From Chloroflexota bacterium (lineage in GTDB: Bacteria > Chloroflexota > UBA6077 > JACCZL01), in contig JAUJPG010000001.1 in NCBI GenBank assembly GCA_030447245.1, positions 84,338 to 148,337 of the forward strand: a DNA stretch of 64,000 bases, given 5' to 3'. This document shows positions 36,199 to 44,783 of this stretch, one piece after another. How positions within the stretch are numbered: position 1 is the first letter of the stretch; each line of letters starts with the position of its first letter. The position numbers were made by a program, and so were the translations under genes. The notes below the pieces were generated by a model. The model saw only the letters and a list, made by a program, of their open reading frames with translations, was not told the origin of the DNA and searched no databases.

Positions 36199-36657
36199 TC
36201 AGCGACCCTCTTCGAAGATCCAGGCGTCGGTATCGCGGGAGTAGTCGACGAGGTCGTCGTCGCGGAACCAGAGAGCGATCTCCTCCTCGGCTGTCTCGGG
36301 CGCGTCCGACGCATGAACCAGGTTACGACCGACCTCGAGCGCGAGATCGCCGCGGATTGTGCCAGGGTCCGCCTCGAACGACCTGGTCGCGCCAACCGTC
36401 TTGCGCACCGCGGCGACAGCATTGGTGCCTTCAAGCACCATTGCAACCACCGGGCTGGAGGTGATGTACTCGACGAGGCCCTCGTAGAACGGCTTGCCCT
36501 GGTGGACCGCATAGTGCCGCTCTGCGAGCTCCGTGGGCACCTGGACGAGCCGCAGGGCGACGATCTTGAGGCCGCGCGCTTCGAAGCGTCCAAGGATTGG
36601 CCCGACCAGACCACGTTGGACGCCGTCGGGCTTGATGAGGATCAAGGATCGCTCCAT
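36199..36657 (-). CDS. ndk: Nucleoside diphosphate kinase
   Basis: A 152-residue enzyme that balances nucleoside triphosphate pools. The start MERSLILIKPDGVQRG and the active-site loop GRNLVHASDAPETAEEE, with the phosphohistidine H115, identify it. ATG 36657 is chosen by family alignment; an upstream in-frame ATG adds 15 unrelated residues. It is convergent with the CBS gene, 16 bases apart, so the two may terminate against each other. Confidence 0.96.
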   Translation of the reverse strand: MERSLILIKPDGVQRGLVGPILGRFEARGLKIVALRLVQVPTELAERHYAVHQGKPFYEGLVEYITSSPVVAMVLEGTNAVAAVRKTVGATRSFEADPGTIRGDLALEVGRNLVHASDAPETAEEEIALWFRDDDLVDYSRDTDAWIFEEGR

Positions 36658-36735
36658 GGGCGGACAATAGCGGAGCGTCGGAGCAAGCCGCAAGCCGATC
36701 AAGGTGGCCCCGAAAGGGTGTGCTAACCTTCAGTC

Positions 36736-37838
36736 GTGGCCAGCGAGGTAGTTCCCGCGCGGCCGGCCGCCGCCGGCCGCGTACCCTCTCCCCGCAAGTA
36801 CCTTCAGCCGACGGTCGCGCATGGCGGGCCTGACCATGCGGAACTGACGCGGCTCGGTATCGACCCAGCCAACGTTCTCGACTTCAGCGCCAACAGCCAT
36901 CCGCTCGGTACTTCACCGCGTGCCCGCGAGGCGTTGGCCGACCTCGACCTGAGCCGCTACCCGGACCGCGAGGCGCTTGGGTTGCGGCGCGCGCTCGCCG
37001 AGCGCGACGCCGAGGCGGTGGCCGAGATCCTTGTTGGGAATGGCTCCGGGGGGTTGTTCTGGCTACGTTCCCGGGTGTACCTCCGCGGTGTGGAGCGGGC
37101 CCGTGTGGGCGGTCCCTCCTGCGGCGCGTGCCAGGCTGGTGCAGCTGCACCAGGCTCGCGCACGGTCGAGGCGGACGGATTTCGCGTCGGGATCGAAGAT
37201 CTCGTCTCCCGAGTGCAGGCGGTGCGACCACGCGTGATCTTTGTCTGCAACCCGAATAATCCAACCGGTCAAGTCCTGTCCTGGGTGACCTTGCGGCGTT
37301 GCTGTTGGCCGCCGGGGACACGTTGCTGGTGGTCGACGAAGCATACTTCGACTTCGCGGATGGGGTTTCGACCGCAGTCGGCCGCTGGCGCGACCCGCGC
37401 GTCGTGGTGCTACGTTCGCTCACCAAGAATTTCGGCCTGGCTGGCTTGCGACTGGGCTACGCGGTCGCGGAGCTTGCGGCGATTGAAGCGCTCAGTCGGG
37501 CGCGGCCGCCATGGACGGTGAACGCCGCGGCACAGGCAGCGGGTCTGGCCGCCCTGGACGACACGGAGCATTTGATGGCCGGTCTGCGCGTCATCCGCGA
37601 CGCTCGGGCGCTATTGACCTCGGGACTCGACCGACTCGGATTGCGCTGTCTGCCCACCCGGGCGAACTACTGGCTCGTGGAGGTTGATGACGGCGCGGAG
37701 ATCCGCCGCCGCCTGCTCCGCGAGGGAATCCTCGTGCGTGACTGCGCTTCGTTCGGCCTGCCACGCTATATCCGGCTCGCGGCGCGGCCGATCGCCGATT
37801 GCGAGCGGCTGCTCGGCGTGGTCGCGCGCCTGCCATGA
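36736..37838 (+). pseudogene. CobD/HisC-type PLP-dependent aminotransferase, one frameshift
   Basis: A fold-type I PLP enzyme of about 365 residues. It starts near VAHGGPDHAELTRLGIDPANVLDFSANSHPLG, as in CobD-like and histidinol-phosphate aminotransferases, with FVCNPNNPTGQVLS at about 37240. The frame changes at about 37285, after which DTLLVVDEAYFDF, the PLP lysine in RSLTKNFGLAGLRLGY and the end CASFGLPRYIRLAARP continue to 37838. One indel joins both halves. The HGG start favours CobD over HisC, but no cobalamin genes are nearby, so the substrate is open. GTG 36736 is the likely start. Confidence 0.83.
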
Positions 37839-37884
37839 TCGCGACCGCCTCGAGACGTTGAGTCACTCGCGGGAAGGACGAACC

Positions 37885-38374
37885 ATGGCCCGCGCTGGTG
37901 GTCGACGACGAGCCGGGTCCTGGTCGACACGATCCGCTACAAGCTGCGTCGTGAGGGCTACGAGGTCCACGTCGCCGGAGGTGGGATCGAGGCATTGCGA
38001 TTGGCCCAGTCGACGGCCCCGGATCTGGTGGTCCTCGATTTGATGCTCCCGGGTCTTGACGGCCTCGAGGTCTGCCGCCAGCTCCGACGCGAAAGCGCCG
38101 TGCCGATCTTGATGCTCACCGCCAAGGACGATGAAGTGGGCAAGATCGTCGGCCTCGAGGTGGGTGCCGACGACTACATGACCAAGCCATTCAGCCTCCA
38201 CGAGCTCGTTGCTCAATTCGAGCCATGCTCCGACGCTCCCGGATGCAGCAGGCGCTCGCGACGCCGGACCACGAACAACCCATCCGCTCGGGCGACCTCG
38301 AAGTGAACGCCCTCCAGCGCGGGTTCTGCTAGGCGCCGCAGCAGTCCAGCTCAAACCGAAGGAATTCGACCTGC
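37885..38374 (+). pseudogene. OmpR-family response regulator, 5' part, frameshifted and split by IS630
   Basis: The receiver domain is readable as ALVVDDEP, TIRYKLRREGYEVHVAGGGIEALRLAQ, PDLVVLDLMLPGLDGLEVCRQL (phospho-aspartate in LDLMLPG) and LTAKDDEVGKIVGLEVGADDYMTKPF, with the conserved lysine. At least two frame changes lie near 37900-37925 and more after 38210. The wHTH begins at LKPKEFDLL, where the reading is cut by the IS630 element. The other half follows at 39580. A partner kinase is not adjacent. Confidence 0.85.
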
Positions 38375-38376
38375 TA

Positions 38377-39577
38377 GTAGACTGTCACACACGATCTGAC
38401 GGCTATGATGCTACGTGATTGGGGAGGCATCGGTCATGACCAAGAAGCATCGAGTCGTGCTCTCGGTTGCAGAACGGGAGCAGTTGTTGGGTCGGGTTCA
38501 TCGCGGCCGTGGTTCGGCGCAGGCGCTTGCGCATGCGCGGATTCTGCTCAAGGCGGACGAGGGGCGGACGGTCCGGGGTGGAAGGACGAGCGGATTGCGA
38601 CGGCGCTCGACGTCAGCGTTCCGACCGTGGAGCGGGTGCGCAAGCGGTATGCGACCGAGGGCTTGCGGAGGCGGTGCAGCGTCGAGCATTGCGGGCCCAC
38701 AAGCCGCGGAAGCTCGATGGTGCCCAGGAAGCGCAGCTCATCGCCCTCGCCTGCTCGGCACCGCCCAAGGTCGGGCGGGGTGGAGCCTGCGGTTGCTGGC
38801 CGGGCGGATGGTGGCGCTGTACGACGAGCTCGACGGGGTTTCGTACGAGACGATCCGCCGGACGCTCAAAAAAACGAGCTGAAGCCGTGGTTGAAGGCCC
38901 AATGGTGCATCCCGCCCAAGCAGAGCGGCGAGTTCGTCTGGCGGATGGAGGACGTGCTGGATGTGTACTGCCGTCCATACGATCCTCGCGTTCCCCCAGG
39001 TCTGCATGGACGAGACGAACAAGCAGCTCCTGGGGGAGGTTCGGCCGCCCAGCGGTGCTGCCGGGCCATCCCGCCCACATCGACAACGAGTACCGACGAC
39101 TCGGCACGGCCAACCTCTTCCTGTTCTGCGAGCCGCTGCGTGGCTGGCGACAGGTGAAGGTCACCGAACGGCGAACCAAAGCCGACTGGGCGGTAGCGAT
39201 CCGGGAGCTGGTCGACGTCCAGTATCCGGAGGCCGAACGGATCGTGCTGGTCATGGACAACCTCAATACCCACACTCCCGCGTCGCTTTACGAGGCCTTC
39301 GAACCGGCCGAAGCCAAGCGCCTAGCGGACAAGCTCGACATCCATCCCACCCCAAGCATGGCAGCTGGCTCAACATCGCCGAGATCGAGTTGAGCGTCCT
39401 GGCGCGTCAGTGCCTGGACCGCCGGATCGACAGCCTCGCGACGCTCACCCACGAGGTCGCGGCCTGGCAGGCCGACCAGAACGCCAGCCAGCGTGGCGTC
39501 GACTGGCGCTTCTCCACCGCCGACGCTCGCGTCAAGCTCAAGCGCCTTTACCCATCGCGACTAACGTGACAGTCTAC
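38377..39577 (+). mobile_element. IS630-family insertion sequence (1201 bp) with TA duplication
   Basis: The element is bounded by the 12-base inverted repeats GTAGACTGTCAC (left) and GTGACAGTCTAC (right). It is flanked by TA on both sides (38375-38376 and 39578-39579), the target duplication expected for IS630/Tc1-mariner. Joining the flanks restores the response-regulator sequence GACCTGCTAGTGTAC, reading DLLVY. It carries one frameshifted transposase gene. The clean junction shows insertion into a once-intact gene. Confidence 0.9.
38436..39569 (+). pseudogene. IS630-family transposase, frameshifted
   Basis: Fragments in three frames give a DDE transposase of about 360 residues. The N-terminal helix-turn-helix reads EREQLLGRVHRGRG, ERIATALDVSVPTVERVRKRY and YETIRRTLKKT. 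The DDE core has CMDETNKQLL, ERIVLVMDNLNTH and WLNIAEIELSVLARQCL, giving D, D and E. At least six frame changes occur. The stop codon at 39569 lies in the right inverted repeat, as compact IS630 elements allow. It is probably inactive as read. Confidence 0.88.
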
Positions 39578-39579
39578 TA

Positions 39580-39777
39580 GTGTACTTGATGCAGCATCGT
39601 GGGAGGGTCCTGACGCGCGATCAGTTGCTCGAAAAGGTCTGGGGTTACTCGTTCGGCGGCGACACGCGAACGGTCGACGTCCACATTCGCTGGTTACGCG
39701 AGAAGATCGAGGAGAGCCCCAGTAACCCGCGCCGGCTGGAGACCATTCGCGGCGTCGGTTACCGCTTCGTCGCTTGA
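39580..39777 (+). pseudogene. OmpR-family response regulator, 3' part (wHTH) after the IS630 insertion
   Basis: The fragment resumes exactly at the insertion point with [39 protein letters not shown] and ends [15 protein letters not shown], the recognition helix and C-terminal hairpin of OmpR/PhoB DNA-binding domains. Alone it is 65 residues. A GTG (39580) could start it, but it has no ribosome site, so independent expression is doubtful. Confidence 0.87.
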
Positions 39778-39954
39778 TCGGGGGGTCAGGCGCCGACGTT
39801 GCGCCAAATGGCGCATCCGGCACCGAGGTCCGGACGTTAGCCCTCAGGTTACGAGTCATTACGCCCGCTTAGGCTCACCCTAATACGCGGTCGATACCCT
39901 TCCCGGCGAGGCGGATGCGTCCGTGCCTCTTGCGCGAGGGAAGGATCGGCACGT

Positions 39955-40578
39955 ATGCAGTTCGCGATTGCGGTTTCGGCCGCGGTCCCCGCGTTGGCCG
40001 ACCAACGTCCCGAACGGTGCCAGCGCTGCGGCTCGCCTGGCTTCAACCTGCATCAGCGCGCAACCACGACCTTGAAGGACCCGCTTGCCTTGCGGGCGCC
40101 CGTCCTTCGCTTCATCTGCAAGCGCCGCCGTAAAACGACGCGACTGTATCCCAAAGGCGTTGACGGCGCTCACCAGACGGTCGCCATGCGCCAGGCGAGC
40201 GTGGTCCTTTACTGGCTCGGGCTGTCCTACGACGGCGTCCGCGAGTACCTCGGCCGTTTTGGGTGCCCGCTTAGCAAGGCCACCGTGTGGGCGAACGTGC
40301 GCTGGACTGGCCTCGTCGGACATCGACATCGGCTGCGGTCAGATTCGGGCAGCCTGCTCGTGCAGGAAGGGCCGGGCGGACCAGTCGCACGCTTGCGGGT
40401 GCGGGGCCGTTCGTACTCGCTCGCGCTCGAGCCAAGCGCAGCGAGCGAGTTGACGATCCTTGCGATGGCGCACCAGCCCGAAACGGCGCGGATCCTCTAT
40501 CGGCGCGTCGTGGAGGTGGCCCGTCGGCTCAGATTGCAGGTCGAACCGGCCGGTGCGCATGAGAATGCCCGCGCCTGA
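39955..40578 (+). CDS. Zinc-ribbon/HTH transposase-like protein
   Basis: A 207-residue product starting MQFAIAVSAAVPALA. It has one zinc knuckle CQRCG. The following RFICKRRRKTTRLYPKGV resembles the RFRCKxCxxTFRxYPxGV motif of zinc-ribbon transposases, but its second cysteine is replaced by arginine. An HTH-like segment LGLSYDGVREYLGRFGCPLSKATVW follows. No catalytic DDE part or terminal repeats are evident, so this may be a truncated relic or a short regulator derived from a transposase. Confidence 0.45.
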   Translation: MQFAIAVSAAVPALADQRPERCQRCGSPGFNLHQRATTTLKDPLALRAPVLRFICKRRRKTTRLYPKGVDGAHQTVAMRQASVVLYWLGLSYDGVREYLGRFGCPLSKATVWANVRWTGLVGHRHRLRSDSGSLLVQEGPGGPVARLRVRGRSYSLALEPSAASELTILAMAHQPETARILYRRVVEVARRLRLQVEPAGAHENARA

Positions 40579-40617
40579 CGTGACCAGAGAGCTTGGCGCT
40601 CCTCCCGTCACCTCTCG

Positions 40618-41049
40618 CTAGGCCGGAGCATCCGCGAGCGGCCGCCGTTTGTGGGCGTACATGAGTTCAGGGTAGGTCCGGACACGACGATGCTGTCTCA
40701 GGATGTACTCCAGGCCGCGTCGCAGTCCATGCTCGGTCGTGTCGTGCAAGCCCATGATGGTTGCCCCATTGTCGACGCCGAAGCCCACGAGATTTCCATC
40801 GGGGTCCAGGTGGCAAACGACGCCGAGCTGAAGGTAGCGGTGCTCGTCGTCACCCACCGAGCCGAGATAGTGATATGCCCTCCAGCTCGCCTCGTCAGCG
40901 TCGGCGACGATCTCCCATGGCCGGCGGAGTAGGCCGCGGCCCCACGCTCGCGTCGCCGCCTCCCGGAGCGCGGGTTCGACAACCGACCTGGCGCGCTCCA
41001 TGGCACGTCGCTTGGCCGCCAGCCAGTCGGGTGGTCCGGCCCCGCCCAT
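40618..41049 (-). CDS. Hypothetical protein
   Basis: A 143-residue product starting at ATG 41049, shortly after the stop of the upstream ORF on the same strand. The core reads WEIVADADEASWRAYHYLGSVGDDEHRYLQLGVVCHLDPDGNLVGFGVDNGATIMGL, a mixed alpha/beta pattern, with a basic C-terminus. No family was recognised. The frame is open well upstream, but the longer version overlaps the preceding gene by 86 bases. Confidence 0.55.
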   Translation of the reverse strand: MGGAGPPDWLAAKRRAMERARSVVEPALREAATRAWGRGLLRRPWEIVADADEASWRAYHYLGSVGDDEHRYLQLGVVCHLDPDGNLVGFGVDNGATIMGLHDTTEHGLRRGLEYILRQHRRVRTYPELMYAHKRRPLADAPA

Positions 41050-41056
41050 CCGCGCC

Positions 41057-41422
41057 CTACTCTCGGGGGAGTAGCCGATTCTGCTCGGTGCCGTCGCGAC
41101 GGCGCGGTCGGCGCTCATCTGGTGGGGCGGTCGCACGCTCAACCATCCAGAGCGCGGTGCGCGGGCTGGTTCGTACCATCTGCCAGTCCAGCAGGATGTC
41201 GGTGACCACGCCGCGGGCCGGACCGTCGAGCGGTTCTTCGAAGGCCGCTTCCACTAGCACGCGTTCCATCTCGCCAGGCTCGGGGTCCAGAGCCACGACC
41301 CGGTCCAGGAGCTTGAGCTTGAGATCCTGAACCTGGTCGTGGGCTTCGCGCTTCTTGCGGAGCTTCCAGGGCATCCGACTCTCGATGCTCATCGCCAACA
41401 GGGAGAAGTCGCGCGGCCGCAT
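41057..41422 (-). CDS. Hypothetical protein
   Basis: A 121-residue product from ATG 41422 (MRPRDFSLLAMSIES), helical and highly charged, with LKLLDRVVALDPEPGEMERVLVEAAFEEPLDG and VVTDILLDWQMVRTSP. It ends in a basic Arg-rich tail. No family was recognised. It sits between two other small minus-strand ORFs, so the three may form one transcript. Confidence 0.5.
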   Translation of the reverse strand: MRPRDFSLLAMSIESRMPWKLRKKREAHDQVQDLKLKLLDRVVALDPEPGEMERVLVEAAFEEPLDGPARGVVTDILLDWQMVRTSPRTALWMVERATAPPDERRPRRRDGTEQNRLLPRE

Positions 41423-41493
41423 CTGGGTGTCCAAGACTGACTTCCGTTCTCTGATGAGGGATTGCTTGCGCGGCGCCGTCGAGCGGCGACCGG

Positions 41494-41730
41494 CTAGCGA
41501 GCTCTTCGGTCGGCGCTTGCAGGATGGTCCCGGCGCTGGGCTTGCCGCCGAAGTGACGCGTAGCAGGGCCAGCACACCTGCCCCTGATCAGCGGGCAGCA
41601 AGACCGGTCGGGTTTCAGTGTAACCCTCGCCGATCAGAATCGTGCAGACCTGACATTGGATCGGGCTTGGTCTTGCTGCCAGCGCGCGCTCGCGGGGGCA
41701 AGTCCTGGAACGTTCGGTCTGAGACATCAT
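41494..41730 (-). CDS. Small zinc-ribbon-like protein
   Basis: A 78-residue product with two CxxC knuckles, CQVC at about residue 26 and CWPC at about residue 53, spaced 24 residues apart. This is typical of a treble-clef or ribbon zinc site. The C-terminus is basic. It leads the two hypothetical genes downstream on the same strand. The role is unknown; a nucleic-acid or protein adaptor is possible. Confidence 0.55.
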   Translation of the reverse strand: MMSQTERSRTCPRERALAARPSPIQCQVCTILIGEGYTETRPVLLPADQGQVCWPCYASLRRQAQRRDHPASADRRAR

Positions 41731-41954
41731 TCGTCCCTCCGCTACTGGCGCATGGACGACGAGACTGGCACGAGCGCTTCACCCGCCCGTGTGCCCACGG
41801 GGCCGGCGCGACACCGCGGAGGCAGTATAGCAGGGGTCTGACACCCTGCTTATCATCATTCTCGGTCCGCGATGTCCGAGGTATTATCTGCCCGTCGGAC
41901 GAATGGCCGAGAGCGGGCCGCCGTCATCTCGGCGAGCCAGGAGTATCCACGCTC

Positions 41955-42179
41955 GTGTCGCGCGTCGACCTCGTCCTTCTCGTGTTGGTGCTTGTCACCG
42001 TGCTGTTCCTCTTTTGGAGCCGCAACGTTGTGGTGCGGACCCCGGGTGTGTCGAGTCCGCTCTGGCTGGGGATTCGTTTGTCGCGCCCCGACCCGGGACG
42101 AGTGGAAGCACGCGGACCCTGGCCGGCGGATTGCGCGTATGGCATCGTTCTGCCGCGCGCCGCGAGCGACGTGGGATGA
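41955..42179 (+). CDS. Small single-pass membrane protein at the head of the ComDE/glycosyltransferase operon
   Basis: A 74-residue ORF from GTG 41955 with one strongly hydrophobic segment (LVLLVLVLVTVLFLFW, about residues 6-22) and a soluble tail of about 50 residues with a cysteine. It ends 9 bases before the ComD-like start, which has a GAGGAGGG site. The position argues for a real gene; similarity to a known family was not seen. Confidence 0.5.
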   Translation: MSRVDLVLLVLVLVTVLFLFWSRNVVVRTPGVSSPLWLGIRLSRPDPGRVEARGPWPADCAYGIVLPRAASDVG

Positions 42180-42188
42180 GGAGGGCGC

Positions 42189-42701
42189 ATGGCTACTGAG
42201 ACGAGGACCGAGGCGGCGCTCAGCGCCGCGGGCGTGCTGCGCGCGCTCAAGGCGTCCGGCTTCACAGACGTCGTGTGGCTCCCAGACAGCGAATCCGGGT
42301 TTCTCCACCAGGCGCTTGCCGCCGACGACAGCCTTCGGCTTGTCCCAGTCTGCCGTGAGGGAGAGGCGATCGTCATCGCCCTCGGCCTGACCGTCGCTGA
42401 CCGGCAACCAGTGGTGATCATCCAGAGCACGGGGCTATTTGAATCGGGGGACTCGATTCGAGGTGCCGCGCTAAGCTTCGGGATGCCGTTGCTCCTGATC
42501 GTTGGCTACCGAGGCTGGAACTATGGTCGCCCGATGACAGATACGGCCGCGATCTACCTGGAGCCGGTGTTGAACGCCTGGGGCATCCCTCACCATCTGA
42601 TCGAGAGTGACGACGATCTCGAACGCGTCCAGCAGGCCTGGACCGAGGCGGTCGAGCGGGCCGGGCCCGTCGCCGTGCTGGTTGGCCAGGAGTACGAGTG
42701 A
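42189..42701 (+). CDS. ThDP-dependent decarboxylase alpha subunit (ComD-like)
   Basis: A 170-residue protein matching the N-terminal (PYR) half of a split ThDP decarboxylase such as sulfopyruvate decarboxylase ComD or phosphonopyruvate decarboxylase. Visible are FTDVVWLPDS, VCREGEAIVIALGLTVADRQPVVIIQSTGLFESGD (with the conserved glutamate of ThDP enzymes) and GMPLLLIVGYRG. Its stop overlaps the start of the beta subunit by one base. The substrate is not evident; no PEP mutase or sulfolactate gene lies nearby. Confidence 0.85.
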   Translation: MATETRTEAALSAAGVLRALKASGFTDVVWLPDSESGFLHQALAADDSLRLVPVCREGEAIVIALGLTVADRQPVVIIQSTGLFESGDSIRGAALSFGMPLLLIVGYRGWNYGRPMTDTAAIYLEPVLNAWGIPHHLIESDDDLERVQQAWTEAVERAGPVAVLVGQEYE

Positions 42702-43294
42702 TGCTCGCGATCACGACCGAAACGCCGCGCATTGACTGCCTGGCCGCGCTCGACGCGCTCGCCTCGCGGCGCACCGATCAGATCGTTGTGAACACAATGG
42801 TGACCGCGCGCGAGTGGCCCGCGTATTCCAGGAACGAAGACCTCGACCTGCCGTTCATCGGCTGCATGGGCAAAGCCTCTTCACTCGGGCTCGGTATTGC
42901 GCTCGGCCGCCCCGAGCGCCAGGTGCTCGTGTTCGATGGCGACGGGTCGCTGCTGATGAACCTCGGCTCGCTTGTCACTATCGCGGCGGCACGACCGAAA
43001 AACCTCGTGCTGATCGTCTTCGAGAACGGGGTGTACGAGATCACTGGGGGCCAGCCGGTACCCGGCCAGGGTCAGTTCTCGTTCGCCGCGCTGGCGCGCG
43101 GCAGCGGACTGGAACGCGTGTACGAGTTCGACGCCTTGGAGCCGTTCGTCGCGCACCTGGAGGAGATCCTGAGTGGCCCCGGTCCTACATTCGTCTGCTT
43201 GAAGGTTGCCGAGGTCGGTCGTCGGTCGCCCAAACCGGGGCGGGTGATGGGCGAGGCCGCGCGACGCGTTCGCGAGGTGCTGGCGGGCACATAG
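42701..43294 (+). CDS. ThDP-dependent decarboxylase beta subunit (ComE-like)
   Basis: A 197-residue PP-domain subunit. The ThDP/Mg motif is FDGDGSLLMNLGSLVTIAAARPKNLVLIVFENGVYE (GDG with N about 27 residues later). It begins MLAITTETPRIDCLAAL. ATG 42701 overlaps the alpha-subunit stop. Together with the alpha subunit it would decarboxylate a sulfonated or phosphonated pyruvate to an aldehyde in the cytoplasm. The following glycosyltransferase starts just after the stop. Confidence 0.87.
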   Translation: MLAITTETPRIDCLAALDALASRRTDQIVVNTMVTAREWPAYSRNEDLDLPFIGCMGKASSLGLGIALGRPERQVLVFDGDGSLLMNLGSLVTIAAARPKNLVLIVFENGVYEITGGQPVPGQGQFSFAALARGSGLERVYEFDALEPFVAHLEEILSGPGPTFVCLKVAEVGRRSPKPGRVMGEAARRVREVLAGT

Positions 43295-43295
43295 G

Positions 43296-44780
43296 GTGGC
43301 GGAGGCCCGCGGCACCGATGGGATAATTCCCCGATACTCCCCTCCGCCTCCGCAGCGGTCGTCAGCGATTGCCGCGACTGGGCTCGGGCTGCTGATGTGC
43401 GGACTGTTCTGGGCCAGCTTCAGCGGTCCGTTCCCGCTGGTCGAGTTCTGCACAAGGAATCGACCGACGTGGGTCCTGCCATTGTTCGAGCCGCCGCGCT
43501 ACACTGCACTCTCTGGCCTAGCATTCCTGATCGCCATCGCGGCGCTCGGGTTCGCCTACCTGGCGGCGCTCAGGCTGTGCCGTGGTATGGCTGACAGCAG
43601 TTCCGCCTGGGTGTTGCTCGGCGGGTTACCAATCCTGTTCGTGGCCGTGCTCGTGCCTGGCTATCCGCTCCTGTCGAACGACCTCTTCAAGTACGTCTTT
43701 GACGGCCGCATCCTGGCGGTCTACGGACAGAACCCGTTCGTCCAGGTCCCGGCTGAGTTCCCCGATGACCGCTTTTACGATCTCGTGTACTGGAAAGCGG
43801 TGGTGAACGCGCACGGCCCGATCTGGCGGGTGCTCGAAGCCTCCTCGGCCGCGATCGGCGGTGAGAATTGCCGAGGGGCCATCCTAGCGATGAAAGTGTG
43901 GCCATCGCTGGCGTACCTAGCGACGATAGGCGCACTGTTCGGCACGCTCCGGAGCGTTGAACCTCAACGGGCAATCCAGGGCACGCTGTTATATGCCTGG
44001 AACCCGCTCGTCCTCCTGGAGGCATTGCAGAATGGGCACAACGACGCCGTCGCGGCCTTGCCAACGTTTGGCGCGGTATGGCTGGCGGCACGCGGACGCA
44101 CGCTCTGGGTCTTTCCACTGTTAGCCGTCGCGACGCTCGTTAAGCCGCTAGCTCTGGCGCTCGGGCCGCTCCTGCTGCTGACCACGGTTCGACGCCGTGG
44201 CCCGGTCCTTCGGAGCCTGGTGCTGGGCTCAGGGCTGATGGTTGCTGCGTACCTGCCATTCTGGGACGGTCCAGTCACGCTCCAGGGCTTGAGTCGCGGC
44301 GGCATCTTCTCGGCATCTCCGGCGGAGCTGCTTCTGCTGATGCTCAGGGCGGTCGGCGTCGGCTTGGAGCACGCCATGCCACTCGCGTCAGCTTGCGTCC
44401 TGGGGTTGTTCCTGGTCGCGCTGGTCCCGTTGCACCGCGCGGCGTGGCGTGAGCGGCTACCGATCGCGGCGGCCGCCGCCGGGGTGTTCCTCCTCTATCT
44501 GCTTGTAGCCGCGCAGTGGTTCAATCCGTGGTACCTGTTGTGGCTCGTCCCGTTCGCGGTGCTCGCGCCCTGGCCCGTGCGCACCATCACCATCGTCTTC
44601 ACGCTGTTGGCCCCGCTGGTCTACGTGCTCCAGTACGCCGCGCTGCCAATCGTGCTGACCGTGTTCCTCCCGGTGACCCTTCTTACCGTGCGTTGGCGCG
44701 CATGGCTGGGCTGGCCGGGGCCGCTCCAAACTGCAGCGGGGAAGCCAGTCGCGGGTTGCCAGATGGCGCGCGGCGGCTGA
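43296..44780 (+). CDS. Polytopic membrane glycosyltransferase, MptA/MptB-like
   Basis: A 494-residue integral membrane protein with about 12 hydrophobic segments. The external loop YPLLSNDLFKYVFDGRILAVYGQNPFV and the later LYAWNPLVLLEALQNGHNDAV match the GT-C polyprenol-phosphate-mannose-dependent mannosyltransferases (GT87/MptB group), where the loop acidic residue is catalytic. It would extend a lipid-linked or surface glycan outside the membrane. GTG 43296 follows the ComE stop by one base. Donor and acceptor cannot be told. Confidence 0.8.
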   Translation: MAEARGTDGIIPRYSPPPPQRSSAIAATGLGLLMCGLFWASFSGPFPLVEFCTRNRPTWVLPLFEPPRYTALSGLAFLIAIAALGFAYLAALRLCRGMADSSSAWVLLGGLPILFVAVLVPGYPLLSNDLFKYVFDGRILAVYGQNPFVQVPAEFPDDRFYDLVYWKAVVNAHGPIWRVLEASSAAIGGENCRGAILAMKVWPSLAYLATIGALFGTLRSVEPQRAIQGTLLYAWNPLVLLEALQNGHNDAVAALPTFGAVWLAARGRTLWVFPLLAVATLVKPLALALGPLLLLTTVRRRGPVLRSLVLGSGLMVAAYLPFWDGPVTLQGLSRGGIFSASPAELLLLMLRAVGVGLEHAMPLASACVLGLFLVALVPLHRAAWRERLPIAAAAAGVFLLYLLVAAQWFNPWYLLWLVPFAVLAPWPVRTITIVFTLLAPLVYVLQYAALPIVLTVFLPVTLLTVRWRAWLGWPGPLQTAAGKPVAGCQMARGG

Positions 44781-44783
44781 CGG

